Position numbers and translations under genes: made by a program
In this document: positions 8,649-17,521 of the stretch, piece after piece
How positions within the stretch are numbered: position 1 is the first letter of the stretch
How the letters are laid out: the number at the start of each line of letters is the position of its first letter
Source: Flavobacterium sp. TAB 87
Lineage (GTDB): Bacteria; Bacteroidota; Bacteroidia; Flavobacteriales; Flavobacteriaceae
Length of the DNA: 64,000 nucleotides
Direction: 5' to 3'
Assembly: GCF_001529295.1 (NCBI RefSeq)
Contig: NZ_LLWK01000029.1
Location: 59,777 to 123,776, forward strand
Notes under the pieces: model-generated
Databases searched by the model: none
The model's input: only the letters and a program-made list of their open reading frames with translations
Told to the model about the DNA's origin: nothing

Positions 8649-11063
8649 TTAAAACATGCCGCCGCCATCTTTACTGGTGTTGTCCTCACGTTGCTTGCGT
8701 TGCAAACTTTTATTTTTTCCACCGCCAAAATTGTAATTCAAGCCAAAATAAACAGATTGGCTTTCCCAATTAAATTCACCTTTTTGCGGATAAGGATATT
8801 CGGTATCAAACGAATATTTCATTGTATCAAAAACATCATTAAAACGAACACTTATACTCATTTTATTGTTCAATAAAGTGTAACGAGCGCCAGCATCTAT
8901 TTTATACATTGCTTTTCGATCGTTTTGAATCTCCTCAACGGCATTGTTGTAAAATCCGAAAAGTAAAAAACTCAACCGCTTATTCGCTTTAAAATTAGAG
9001 TTCAAACGCGTGTTCAAAGACGAAACATTAATATTTCTTGACAACGGACTAGTCTGGTTTGTGGTTGGATTGTATTTAAATACAATACCTTCTTGATTGA
9101 TGCTTGAAAAATCAATAGACGGTTGAATGTCCCACCATTTGGTTATTTTGTAATTGGCAGAAACCTCAAAACCGTACGCTGTATTATGAGCGAAATTGGT
9201 GTACGTCATAATTTGCTTCTGCTGCGTTTGGTCACTTTCGTCTGGAGAAATTACACGACTAATTTGGTCGTTGATGTTTCGATAGTAAATACCTGTTGTA
9301 AAACTGCCTTTGTTAAAAGTTTTAGTATAATTTATTTCTACTGAATTGGTAAATTGAGGGCGTAATTCTGGGTTTCCGTACGAAGTAATTAACGGAGTTG
9401 AAAATTCTCTGATGGGTTTAGTTTGTTCTAAACTCGGACGATCGACACGGCGACTGTAACTCAATTGCAACGTATTTTTCTCGTTCAAATTATAAGTCAA
9501 ATAGGCCGACGGATATAACGTAATGTAATCATCTTCAAATTTGGCAAGGCCCTTGTTTAAATTTGCAACGACCTTATAACTTTCAAAACGGCCTCCTATT
9601 TGGTAACTAAATTTATTGAACTTTTGCCCAAAGGTTACATAAGCGGAATAAATGTCGGTATCGTACGTATAATTAGAGATTCTTTCGTCAGCAGGAACAG
9701 ATGGGTTTCCAGTGGCGTACTCATTACTTGTTCTGGTAATTCTAGCTTCAGCACCAGCTTCTAATGTTGTTTTTTCGTTTAATGGATTTACATAATCGAT
9801 ATTGACAGTGCTTAGTTTACGACTGTCTTCTAAATTATCATTGTAAATGCTTGAGTCAATTGTATTGTTTTGGTTGGTTACGCGAGTATCGAAGTTTGCC
9901 CCTTGATCTTCTTTGTAATTGCTATAATTTCCTTCGATATCTAAAGTGTGACCTTCTTTTGTGAACAAATGTTTGTAAGCAAGGTTGTAAGTTCCTGTAA
10001 TATCGGTTCCGCCATAGAGTCCTTCTTGAAAGATGTTAGCGCTAGTTGGGCTAGCATTTTTGTAATCAACAGTAGTTTGTACATTTGTTTTGCCTGTAAA
10101 TTTATTTTGATTGGTGTAAAACGATACAGTGTTATTGTCGTCAATTAAATAATCCATTCCAATTTTGTATAAGTACGAATCGTTGTCATTCAGGATATTT
10201 AATTTTTGAGAAGTGGGAACGTCGAGGCGATTGATTTGACCTTGATTGTGTTTTAGTCCCGAATTGTTTCCGAAATTTCCAAAGAAATTTACTTTTCCTA
10301 CTTTATAATTAGCATCTAATGATTGGTTGAATTTTGCTGTTTCAGCAAAGGTAATTCCGCCACTGTAGCTTCCGTTGAAACCATTGTTGGCATTTTTATG
10401 CAAAATGATATTGATAATCCCCGACATTCCTTCTGGATTGTACTTTGCACTTGGATTGGTGATTAGTTCAATTTTTTTAATCGAAGTAGACGGAATTTGT
10501 TTTAGTAATTGTGCAGCATCAATAGTGCTCACTCTTCCGTCAATTAAAACTCTGACATTTTGATTGCCACGAAGTGATATTTTTCCGTCTTGATCTACAT
10601 TTACGGACGGTACATTACTCATAATGTCCGAAGCAGTGGCGCCAGCGGTTGTTAAATCTTTTCCAACAGTAATCACTTTACGATCGATTTTTTGTTCCAT
10701 TGTAGAACGTTCGGCAATTATATTTACACCTTTTAATTCGGTTGCCGCTTCTTCTAAATTAATCTTAAAATTCGCAGTTGGATTAGCGGTTAGATTTACG
10801 GCAGCAGTATAATTTTTAAAACCGATGTATTGCACTTCTAGTACATAATTTTTTAGAGCAATGTTTTTGAAGTCAAATTCTCCATTGTCGTTGGTAACGG
10901 CGCTGTTGATTGTTTTTCCGTTTTCTTTTAAAGTAACGGTAGCGTAAGAAATAGGCACGTTTGAACTGTTCTCGTTTACTTTTCCAGATACATTTCCATT
11001 GTTTTGAGCTTCAGCCCAACCGACCATTCCTAAAAATAGTACGATAAATAATTTGATTTTCAT
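8649..11063 (-). CDS. TonB-dependent receptor-type outer membrane beta-barrel protein
   Basis: An 804-residue outer membrane protein. Order of parts: signal peptide (to about residue 19), a CarboxypepD_reg-like beta-sandwich (GKVNENSSNVPISYATVTLKE and following, about 25-105), a TonB plug (about 120-220, with SNVPSVNVDQDGKISLRGN and VLIDGR), then a 22-strand-type barrel of the outer-membrane-beta-barrel-3 kind that ends just before a short Lys/Arg/Asp-rich tail. This receptor class is abundant in flavobacteria and is often of unknown substrate. No SusD-like, lipoprotein or regulator gene accompanies it. It is divergent from argS. The class is firm; the ligand cannot be inferred. Confidence 0.88.
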   Translation of the reverse strand: MKIKLFIVLFLGMVGWAEAQNNGNVSGKVNENSSNVPISYATVTLKENGKTINSAVTNDNGEFDFKNIALKNYVLEVQYIGFKNYTAAVNLTANPTANFKINLEEAATELKGVNIIAERSTMEQKIDRKVITVGKDLTTAGATASDIMSNVPSVNVDQDGKISLRGNQNVRVLIDGRVSTIDAAQLLKQIPSTSIKKIELITNPSAKYNPEGMSGIINIILHKNANNGFNGSYSGGITFAETAKFNQSLDANYKVGKVNFFGNFGNNSGLKHNQGQINRLDVPTSQKLNILNDNDSYLYKIGMDYLIDDNNTVSFYTNQNKFTGKTNVQTTVDYKNASPTSANIFQEGLYGGTDITGTYNLAYKHLFTKEGHTLDIEGNYSNYKEDQGANFDTRVTNQNNTIDSSIYNDNLEDSRKLSTVNIDYVNPLNEKTTLEAGAEARITRTSNEYATGNPSVPADERISNYTYDTDIYSAYVTFGQKFNKFSYQIGGRFESYKVVANLNKGLAKFEDDYITLYPSAYLTYNLNEKNTLQLSYSRRVDRPSLEQTKPIREFSTPLITSYGNPELRPQFTNSVEINYTKTFNKGSFTTGIYYRNINDQISRVISPDESDQTQQKQIMTYTNFAHNTAYGFEVSANYKITKWWDIQPSIDFSSINQEGIVFKYNPTTNQTSPLSRNINVSSLNTRLNSNFKANKRLSFLLFGFYNNAVEEIQNDRKAMYKIDAGARYTLLNNKMSISVRFNDVFDTMKYSFDTEYPYPQKGEFNWESQSVYFGLNYNFGGGKNKSLQRKQREDNTSKDGGGMF

Positions 11064-11216
11064 GATTGATTATTTTTGATTGATGATTACTATTAAGACT
11101 TTTAAATCTGGATTATGTTACACTTTTTTTGATGTTTTTTTATTTTTTAACATGTAAAGTGGCCTATGGCCTGATTTTTAAACCTTTTGTGTTTTCTGTA
11201 TTTGGGCAATAAGAAG

Positions 11217-11224
11217 TATATTTG
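11217..11224 (+). promoter_or_regulatory. -7 promoter element of argS
   Basis: TATATTTG is an exact TAnnTTTG match ending 22 bases before the argS ATG. TTTG at 11201 is too close and TTTG at 11186 somewhat far to be a standard -33. Confidence 0.55.
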
Positions 11225-11246
11225 CACACTTTAAAAATACGTTTAC

Positions 11247-13028
11247 ATGTCATTATCAAAAATTCTTACTCCTTCTATACAACAAGCGATTCAAGCTTTA
11301 TTTGGTGCAACTGTCGAGAAAATCGAATTTCAAACCACTCGAAAAGAGTTTGAAGGCGATATTACAATGGTTATTTTTCCGTTGTTGAAAGTGGTTAAAA
11401 GCAATCCAGTTGAATTGGGAACTAAAATCGGAAATTATTTAGTAGAAAATGTATCAGAAGTAGCTCGTTTTAATGTAGTTTCAGGATTTTTAAATATCGT
11501 TATTTCAGATTCGTATTATTTGGATTTTTTCAATACCATAAAAGACAATGCTAGTTTTGGTTTTGTAGATTCCAATTCAGATGACAAAGCAATTATGGTC
11601 GAATATTCTTCGCCAAATACCAATAAACCATTGCATTTGGGGCACGTTCGTAATAATTTATTGGGGTATTCGGTAGCTGAAATTTTAAAAGCTTCGGGTA
11701 AAAAAGTATATAAGACACAGGTGATCAATGACCGTGGAATTCATATTTGTAAATCGATGTTGGCTTGGGAACGATTCGGAAACGGAGAAACTCCAGAAAG
11801 TACTGGTTTAAAAGGAGATAAATTGGTGGGTAACTATTATGTAGCTTTTGATAAAGCCTACAAAGTAGAAATCAATCAATTAATGGCTGAAGGAAAAACC
11901 GAAGAGGAAGCCAAAAAGCAGGCGCCGATTATTATAGAAGCGCAACAAATGCTTCAAAAATGGGAAGCAGGAGAAGAGCAAGTTTTGTCACTTTGGAAGA
12001 AAATGAACCGATGGGTTTATGATGGTTTTGCCGTTACTTATAAAAATTTAGGAGTTGATTTTGATCAATATTATTACGAAAGCAATACCTATTTATTAGG
12101 TAAAGATGTGGTGCAAGTCGGTTTGGATAAAGGTGTTTTTGAAAAAGATCCTGACGGTTCCGTTTGGATTGATTTGACTGACGAAGGTTTGGATCGCAAA
12201 ATTGTGTTGCGTTCTGACGGAACTGCGGTCTACATGACCCAAGATATTGGAACCGCGATTCAGCGTGTAAAAGACAATCCAGATGTAGGCGGAATGGTTT
12301 ACACCGTTGGTAACGAACAAGATTATCACTTTAAAGTATTGTTTTTGATTCTGAAAAAGTTAGGTTTTGATTGGGCTTCGAGCTTGTATCATTTATCATA
12401 CGGAATGGTAGATTTGCCTTCTGGAAAAATGAAAAGCCGCGAAGGAACAGTGGTCGATGCTGATGAATTGATGCAAGACATGACCGATACGGCTCAAAAA
12501 ATCTCAGAAGAATTAGGCAAATTAGACAGTTATTCAGCAGAAGAAAAAGCGAAATTATACAGTACGATTGGTCTAGGAGCTTTAAAATATTATATTTTGA
12601 AAGTAGATCCTAAAAAACGTATTTTATTTAATCCAGAAGAATCAGTTGATTTTGCTGGAAATACAGGTCCGTTTATTCAATATACGTACGCGCGAATTCA
12701 ATCGATTATTCGAAAAGCCGATTTTGATTTTTCTGCAGCAGTTTCATTAGATTTTGAATTGCATGAAAAAGAAAAAGAGTTGGTAAAACAAGTAGAGTTA
12801 TTTGCTGAAGTAATTCAAAGTGCCGCTCAAAATCACAGTCCCGCTTTAATTGCCAATTATACCTATGATTTGGTAAAAGAGTACAATTCATTTTATCAAT
12901 CGGTACATATTTTAGGTGAAGAAGATTTGGCTAAAAAAGTATTCCGTGTACAATTGTCTCAAAAAGTAGCCGAAGTGATTAAAGGTGCTTTTAAATTATT
13001 GGGAATTGAAGTTCCAGAAAGAATGTAA
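11247..13028 (+). CDS. argS: Arginine--tRNA ligase
   Basis: A 593-residue class I aminoacyl-tRNA synthetase that charges tRNA-Arg in the cytosol. An N-terminal additional domain (about residues 1-110) is followed by the HIGH-type motif PLHLGHVRNN (about 130) within EYSSPNTNKPLHLG. The KMSKS equivalent appears as GKMKSREG (about 393). A C-terminal anticodon-binding DALR domain (YTYDLVKEYNSFYQ) ends with LLGIEVPERM, the usual ArgRS terminus. It has its own -7 element, is divergent from the receptor gene, and is convergent with the DUF6607 gene. Length is normal for the family. Confidence 0.98.
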   Translation: MSLSKILTPSIQQAIQALFGATVEKIEFQTTRKEFEGDITMVIFPLLKVVKSNPVELGTKIGNYLVENVSEVARFNVVSGFLNIVISDSYYLDFFNTIKDNASFGFVDSNSDDKAIMVEYSSPNTNKPLHLGHVRNNLLGYSVAEILKASGKKVYKTQVINDRGIHICKSMLAWERFGNGETPESTGLKGDKLVGNYYVAFDKAYKVEINQLMAEGKTEEEAKKQAPIIIEAQQMLQKWEAGEEQVLSLWKKMNRWVYDGFAVTYKNLGVDFDQYYYESNTYLLGKDVVQVGLDKGVFEKDPDGSVWIDLTDEGLDRKIVLRSDGTAVYMTQDIGTAIQRVKDNPDVGGMVYTVGNEQDYHFKVLFLILKKLGFDWASSLYHLSYGMVDLPSGKMKSREGTVVDADELMQDMTDTAQKISEELGKLDSYSAEEKAKLYSTIGLGALKYYILKVDPKKRILFNPEESVDFAGNTGPFIQYTYARIQSIIRKADFDFSAAVSLDFELHEKEKELVKQVELFAEVIQSAAQNHSPALIANYTYDLVKEYNSFYQSVHILGEEDLAKKVFRVQLSQKVAEVIKGAFKLLGIEVPERM

Positions 13029-13052
13029 ATGAAACAGTTACTGTTATAAAAT

Positions 13053-13090
13053 AAAAGAGCCGATAGTCATAAAAACTAACGGCTCTTTTG
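13053..13090. terminator. Bidirectional terminator between argS and the DUF6607 gene
   Basis: AAAAGAGCCG and its complement flank an inner TAGT/ACTA pairing; the A and T tracts allow use from either side. Confidence 0.82.
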
Positions 13091-13110
13091 CAATTAACTA
13101 ACTCAAACAT

Positions 13111-14022
13111 TTATTTTTTAACGACAAATTTGTCAATAATAGCATCACTTTCAGCTTTGGTCGCGTCTGGTTTTAAATCAAATAAATACGAATACAATGG
13201 TTTTCTTTCGACCTTGTTCTCTAAAATAAGATCTTTGTCTTGAGCAAAAATTACATCCCATTTGGTGCGTACGTTTTTCCATAAAGGCTTGTTGGTAATC
13301 CACCATTTTTGCGCGGCAACACATTTAGAATCATCTACTTTGGTATACACATCAAAACCCTTTTCTTCGGCAACAACATAGTCTTTTTGAGCATCCGTGC
13401 GCAATACTTTGGCGTTGTCTTGTTCGTGGTTCCAACCTGTCGCTGTAATTTCATGTATGTTTCTTCTTTTCAAAACATTGTAATCATTTCGGTGTGTTTG
13501 CTCTCTTCTTGGTAGAGGAGCATCAGCAACATTGGTCCAATAATTTTTGCCATCAACGTGAACCCAACTAGCAGAACCTTCGTATCTCGGACTATCATCT
13601 ACTTGAAATACTTTTTGAGTCCATTGTCCTTTAACGTCTTTTGGATTCAGTTTGATAAACTTCCATGTTTTTTCTTTATCAAAAGCATACAATTTGGTGT
13701 TTTCATACAGCCAATCTTGTCTCCAATGTTTAATAATCATATCATCACTAACGATCAATAAATGCTGTAAAACAATTTTATTGGGATTGTCTTCTAGTAA
13801 TTCTACCCATTCTAAGCCGTAATCGTGTTTGGTTTTTGAGGGCTGATAAGTAGCGGTATCTTTTGGATACTGAAAAGTTTCGGTAAAATTGAATTTCACT
13901 TCGTAACAACCGCACATCGACTTTATGGATTGAATGTCTTGCTGTTTTTTATTTTCTTGACTAAATCCAAGCGTGGTACTAAGTGCGATTAAAGCGGAGA
14001 AGTAGTGTCTTTTTGAAATCAT
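13111..14022 (-). CDS. DUF6607 family secreted protein, divergent from heme-uptake genes
   Basis: A 303-residue protein with an N-terminal signal peptide (MISKRHYFSALIALSTTLGFSQ region). The mature part matches what I recognise as the DUF6607 family: SIKSMCGCYEVKF near the N-terminus, repeated tryptophan-rich segments (KHWRQDWLYEN, GQWTQKVFQ, GSASWVHVDG) and RKPLYSYLFDLKP near the end. The biochemical function is unknown. The ATG at 14022 was chosen over a TTG at 14052 because the -7 element TATATTTG (14057-14050 on this strand) covers that TTG. The gene shares its control region, including a perfect 19-bp palindrome, with the TonB receptor and HmuY genes, which suggests co-regulation by iron or heme. 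The two cysteines in CGC are conspicuous. Confidence 0.8.
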   Translation of the reverse strand: MISKRHYFSALIALSTTLGFSQENKKQQDIQSIKSMCGCYEVKFNFTETFQYPKDTATYQPSKTKHDYGLEWVELLEDNPNKIVLQHLLIVSDDMIIKHWRQDWLYENTKLYAFDKEKTWKFIKLNPKDVKGQWTQKVFQVDDSPRYEGSASWVHVDGKNYWTNVADAPLPRREQTHRNDYNVLKRRNIHEITATGWNHEQDNAKVLRTDAQKDYVVAEEKGFDVYTKVDDSKCVAAQKWWITNKPLWKNVRTKWDVIFAQDKDLILENKVERKPLYSYLFDLKPDATKAESDAIIDKFVVKK

Positions 14023-14049
14023 AAAGGGTGTTTTTAATTTTTTTTTGAG

Positions 14050-14057
14050 CAAATATA
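14050..14057 (-). promoter_or_regulatory. -7 promoter element of the DUF6607 gene
   Basis: Reads TATATTTG on the minus strand, an exact TAnnTTTG match, 27 bases upstream of the ATG at 14022. Its -33 region is occupied by the palindrome 14062-14080. Confidence 0.6.
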
Positions 14058-14061
14058 TATA

Positions 14062-14080
14062 TTTATTTAGATTAAATAAA
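14062..14080. promoter_or_regulatory. Perfect 19-bp palindrome, probable iron-repressor (Fur-type) box
   Basis: TTTATTTA-GAT-TAAATAAA: two perfect 8-base arms around a 3-base centre, the size of a classical Fur box. It lies between the two divergent -7 elements, covering the -33 region of both promoters. A 17-of-19 match occurs in the siderophore-locus control region (23951-23969). That Fur binds it is inferred from size, position and the genes controlled. Confidence 0.6.
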
Positions 14081-14088
14081 AATAATAT

Positions 14089-14096
14089 TACATTTG
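14089..14096 (+). promoter_or_regulatory. -7 promoter element of the heme receptor/hmuY operon
   Basis: TACATTTG, an exact TAnnTTTG match, 28 bases before the ATG at 14125, sandwiched between the palindrome at 14062 and its degenerate copy at 14102. Confidence 0.6.
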
Positions 14097-14101
14097 CTAA
14101 A

Positions 14102-14120
14102 ATTATTAAGATTAAATAAA
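14102..14120. promoter_or_regulatory. Second, degenerate copy of the 19-bp box next to the receptor start codon
   Basis: ATTATTAA-GAT-TAAATAAA: the right arm and centre are identical to the box at 14062 and the left arm matches at 6 of 8 positions. An 18-base direct repeat (14069-14086 and 14109-14126) contains the shared part. It ends four bases before the ATG, so occupancy would block transcription from the -7 element at 14089. Confidence 0.45.
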
Positions 14121-14124
14121 AATA

Positions 14125-16242
14125 ATGAATTTCAAAAATAGTATCTTTTTAGGCCTTCTTTTTTGCGGCTCGCTTTTCGCTCAAGTAAAAGACAGTATTG
14201 CCTCAGACGAACAATTAGCAGAGGTAGTTATAACGGGGCATTTTGAGCCACAATCCATTAAGAAATCGGTTTTTAATGTGCGTATAATTTCTAATGCTGA
14301 CATTCAAAATCTAGCGGCAGCTAATTTGGCTGATGTACTGAACCAATATTTAAATATTACGGTTCGCCCTAGTAGTTCTACGGGACGATCTTCCGTTTCG
14401 TTGTTTGGTTTAGATTCGCAATATTTTAAAATTTTAGTGGATAACGTGCCTTTAGTCAGTGAGCAAGGTTTTGGAAATAATACCGATTTATCGCAAATAA
14501 ATTTAAGTGATATTGAGCAAATAGAAATTGTCGAAGGTTCTATGGGAGTTGCATATGGAGCCAATGCAATTAGTGGTGTTTTAAACATTATTACTAAAAA
14601 ATCATCTCGGTACAAATGGAATGTTTCTGCCGCTGCACAAGAAGAAACAGTGGGCAACGAATTTAGTTTTTTTGATAAAGGAAGACACATTCAGTCGTTG
14701 CGTGTTGCGAATAGTATAAACGACAATTGGTTTGTGAGTTTAGGAGTTAATAGAAATGATTTTCAAGGTTATTTGGGAAATAAAAATGGTAAAGAATACT
14801 TAGAAACTGATTTTACTAGAGGTTACAATTGGCTTCCAAAAGAACAAGTCAATGCTACAGCCTTAATTGCTTTTCATAAAAATAACTTTAGAGCTTTTTA
14901 CAAGTTGGAATTTTTAGACGAAACAATTGATTATTATAACAATACCGTACAATCAGGATACAACACAACGTTGGGTTCGTATAGATATGCTGATGATAAT
15001 AGGTATTTGACCAATCGGTATTTTCATAATTTAAATGCGACTGGAAAATTATTCTCTAAACTAAATTACAACCTGTCTCTTTCGCATCAAAAACAAACTA
15101 GAAATGTAGAAGATTTTACGTATTATTTGTACACAAAAACAGAGGCTAATGTATTGGAAGCAAGAGATCAATCTATGGAAGTTTTGTATACTATTGGAAC
15201 TTTCAATGACTTTTTTAATAGTGACATCTTCGATTTGCAATTGGGATATGAGTTTGTAAATAACAAGGGTTTTGCTTTGGTGCAAGAAGCAAATAATGTG
15301 ATTGTTCCTATTCGAAAAAAGATCGACAATTATGATTTTTTTGCTTCTTCAGAAGTAAATGTCACCAAAAAAATGGCTATTCGACCGGGAATTCGGTTTT
15401 CAGCTCAATCTCAATTCGACAATCAATATGCTTCTTCTTTAGGACTTCGCTATTCATTTAATAGCGGAATCGAGTACCGCATTTCGTTTGGTAAATCATT
15501 TCGAACTCCCAATTTTGAGGAGTTGTATTCCCAACAAATTTTTGACGGACATTTTTTTACAGGAAATGAAAATCTTGTACCCGAAAAAAGCACTTCTTAC
15601 GAAACTAGCTTGAAAAAGACCACTTACTTAAATTCTGGTTGGCAACTGTCTACTATGCTGAATGGGAGTTTTATGAATGTTGATGACCGAATAGATATGG
15701 CTTTGATTGGTTTTAATGAGGTTACCGGAAATCCGATGTATCAATTTATTAACATCAGTAAGTATCAAATGTGGAATGCTTCGACTGTAAATCAATTTCA
15801 AAAAGGAAACTTTAGCTTTAATTTGGGAGCTTCATTTATTGGTGTTTCCCGTCAAATAGACAATCAAATTTTTGCTTCAGACGATACCTTTTTATACTCA
15901 TTCAATTTAAATAGCAGCCTTGCGTATACGGTTCCAAAATGGGCAACTACTTTTTCTGCTTATTACAAATACAATGGTAAAACACAGCAATTTGTAGAAG
16001 GAACTTCGGCTTATGTCATTTCTGAGATCGGAGCAAGCAATTGGTTGGATGCTTCGATTCGCAAAACATTTTTTAATGACAGAATCGAAACAGTTATGGG
16101 ATCAAGGAATTTATTTAATGTTTCTAATGTACTTCAATCCAAAACCGATACAGCTGCTGCCCACGCCACTTCTTCCAATGTAATGTTGGCTTATGGACGC
16201 TCTTTTTTTATCAAACTCACGTATAAGCTTAATTTTAATTAA
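14125..16242 (+). CDS. TonB-dependent receptor, probable heme/hemoprotein receptor
   Basis: A 705-residue outer membrane receptor. A signal peptide ends near CGSLFAQ, a TonB-box-like segment follows (EQLAEVVITG, about residues 29-38), then a plug domain (about 45-165: IRIIS-type start, LNQYLNITVRPSS, IEQIEIVEGSMGVAYGANAISGVLNIIT), then the barrel with SFRTPNFEELYS and ENLVPEKSTSYE, ending in an aromatic strand. Its HmuY-family partner begins 12 bases after its stop, and DUF6607 is divergent. Receptor plus HmuY is the arrangement known for heme acquisition in Bacteroidota (HmuR/HmuY). The ligand is inferred from that pairing, not from receptor residues. Confidence 0.87.
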   Translation: MNFKNSIFLGLLFCGSLFAQVKDSIASDEQLAEVVITGHFEPQSIKKSVFNVRIISNADIQNLAAANLADVLNQYLNITVRPSSSTGRSSVSLFGLDSQYFKILVDNVPLVSEQGFGNNTDLSQINLSDIEQIEIVEGSMGVAYGANAISGVLNIITKKSSRYKWNVSAAAQEETVGNEFSFFDKGRHIQSLRVANSINDNWFVSLGVNRNDFQGYLGNKNGKEYLETDFTRGYNWLPKEQVNATALIAFHKNNFRAFYKLEFLDETIDYYNNTVQSGYNTTLGSYRYADDNRYLTNRYFHNLNATGKLFSKLNYNLSLSHQKQTRNVEDFTYYLYTKTEANVLEARDQSMEVLYTIGTFNDFFNSDIFDLQLGYEFVNNKGFALVQEANNVIVPIRKKIDNYDFFASSEVNVTKKMAIRPGIRFSAQSQFDNQYASSLGLRYSFNSGIEYRISFGKSFRTPNFEELYSQQIFDGHFFTGNENLVPEKSTSYETSLKKTTYLNSGWQLSTMLNGSFMNVDDRIDMALIGFNEVTGNPMYQFINISKYQMWNASTVNQFQKGNFSFNLGASFIGVSRQIDNQIFASDDTFLYSFNLNSSLAYTVPKWATTFSAYYKYNGKTQQFVEGTSAYVISEIGASNWLDASIRKTFFNDRIETVMGSRNLFNVSNVLQSKTDTAAAHATSSNVMLAYGRSFFIKLTYKLNFN

Positions 16243-16253
16243 TACTAAACACT

Positions 16254-17336
16254 ATGAAAAAAACAATTTTTTCTTTAACAATCGCTTTATTGACCTTAGC
16301 ATCTTGTTCAAGTACGGAGTCAGATCCTATAGAAATACCAACAGTTGGAGCAACTTTAAACCCAGAAGTCGGCGGTCCTAATCAGCCCAATCAAGTATAT
16401 CTTGATTTAAGCACAGGAAAATCTGAGGTAGTAAACCGAGAAACGTGGGATTTTGGTTTTGCAACTGGAACCGATTTTAGAGTGATAATCAACGGTTCAT
16501 TGAAAATGGCAGTTAAAAAATTAGAAACGTCAGATATTACAGCACCACAAGAAATAGATACAAAAATTACTGTTGGACAAGGAGATGTGGCTTCGACAAC
16601 TGGATATGTAGATAATCCTACAGGTGTTTTAACAGGTAACGGACAAGGAATTGGTACTGCAATTGCGGAGGTTTCTGCCAATGATGCTGATAATAAAGTA
16701 TATTTAGTGAATATGGGATTTGCTGTTTCTACCGAAAAACCAGCAAAAGGCGCAGTCAATGTGTACGGTGCTGCAAGAGGTTGGAAAAAAGTAAGGGTTT
16801 TAAGAAACGCAAATGGCTATAAAATTCAGTATGCTGATTTAGCTTCTACCACATTTCAAGAAAGAACCATTGCAAAAGATGATAATTTCAATTTTACTTT
16901 TTTTAGCATTAAAGCAGAAAAAACGGTAACTGTGGAACCTTTAAAATCAAAATGGGATTTGAATTTTACCACATTTACCAATTACGTTAATTTTGGTTCA
17001 GAAGTACTATACGGCTATTCTGATTTTGTTATTTCGAATCGAAAAGGTGGCACTCAAGTGTATGAGGTTTTGGTTGCAGACCAGATCACTTATGAAGGCT
17101 TTGTTTTGTCTCATGTAGATCCATCTAAGTTTGAAATTTCAAAAACAGATCAAAGAATAATTGGAGGAAACTGGAGGAGTGGTGGTGGACCAAGTTCATT
17201 GCCAAGTATTAAAACGGATCGCTTTTATATTGTAAAAGATGAAGCGAATAACAACTATAAAGTGAAGTTTCTTACTATGACTAATGATGCTGGAGAAAGA
17301 GGAAATCCTGTTTTAGAATATGCTCTTTTAAAATAA
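16254..17336 (+). CDS. HmuY-family heme-binding lipoprotein
   Basis: A 360-residue lipoprotein (lipobox LASC, Cys18). The HmuY domain is recognisable from QVYLDLSTGKSEVVNRETWD through DFGF and SLKMAVKK, and again toward the C-terminus (KWDLNFTTFTNY, YEGFVLSHVDPSKF). HmuY proteins are surface or secreted hemophores that take heme from host or environmental hemoproteins and pass it to a TonB receptor, which here is the gene directly upstream. This protein is longer than the Porphyromonas prototype (~216 residues), with an extra C-terminal segment. It is transcribed with the receptor and followed by a terminator. Heme-ligating residues cannot be assigned by eye. Confidence 0.85.
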   Translation: MKKTIFSLTIALLTLASCSSTESDPIEIPTVGATLNPEVGGPNQPNQVYLDLSTGKSEVVNRETWDFGFATGTDFRVIINGSLKMAVKKLETSDITAPQEIDTKITVGQGDVASTTGYVDNPTGVLTGNGQGIGTAIAEVSANDADNKVYLVNMGFAVSTEKPAKGAVNVYGAARGWKKVRVLRNANGYKIQYADLASTTFQERTIAKDDNFNFTFFSIKAEKTVTVEPLKSKWDLNFTTFTNYVNFGSEVLYGYSDFVISNRKGGTQVYEVLVADQITYEGFVLSHVDPSKFEISKTDQRIIGGNWRSGGGPSSLPSIKTDRFYIVKDEANNNYKVKFLTMTNDAGERGNPVLEYALLK

Positions 17337-17380
17337 GTGCAAACTAGTAAAATATTGTAATTTGTTTTTTTTATTTTCTG

Positions 17381-17417
17381 AAAAGAGGCTGGATTTATTT
17401 CCTCCTCTTTTTTTTTG
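17381..17417 (+). terminator. Terminator after hmuY-type gene
   Basis: AAAAGAGG and CCTCTTTT around a 15-base loop, followed by a long T run. Confidence 0.7.
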
Positions 17418-17469
17418 CCTTCTAAAGTAAAATATACTATTGATCTACACAACTTTGTTAATTTGGTGC

Positions 17470-17500
17470 TTTGAAGCTTTGCAACTTCTTACTATATTTG
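17470..17500 (+). promoter_or_regulatory. Promoter of ffh, textbook Bacteroidota spacing
   Basis: TTTG (17470-17473), 19 bases, TATATTTG (17493-17500). Both elements are exact and the spacing is ideal. The upstream in-frame ATG-equivalent at 17471 falls inside this promoter, which fixes the real ffh start at 17522. Confidence 0.8.
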
Positions 17501-17521
17501 CAGTTCCAAAAAAACACTATT

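Noticed and set aside
11161..11171. GGCC-TAT-GGCC small palindrome upstream of argS
   Set aside because: Arms of only four bases, no phasing with the promoter; likely chance.
17471..17521. N-terminal extension of Ffh by 17 residues
   Set aside because: The region is an ideal promoter (TTTG-N19-TATATTTG), and the family start MFDNLSDKL matches 17522.
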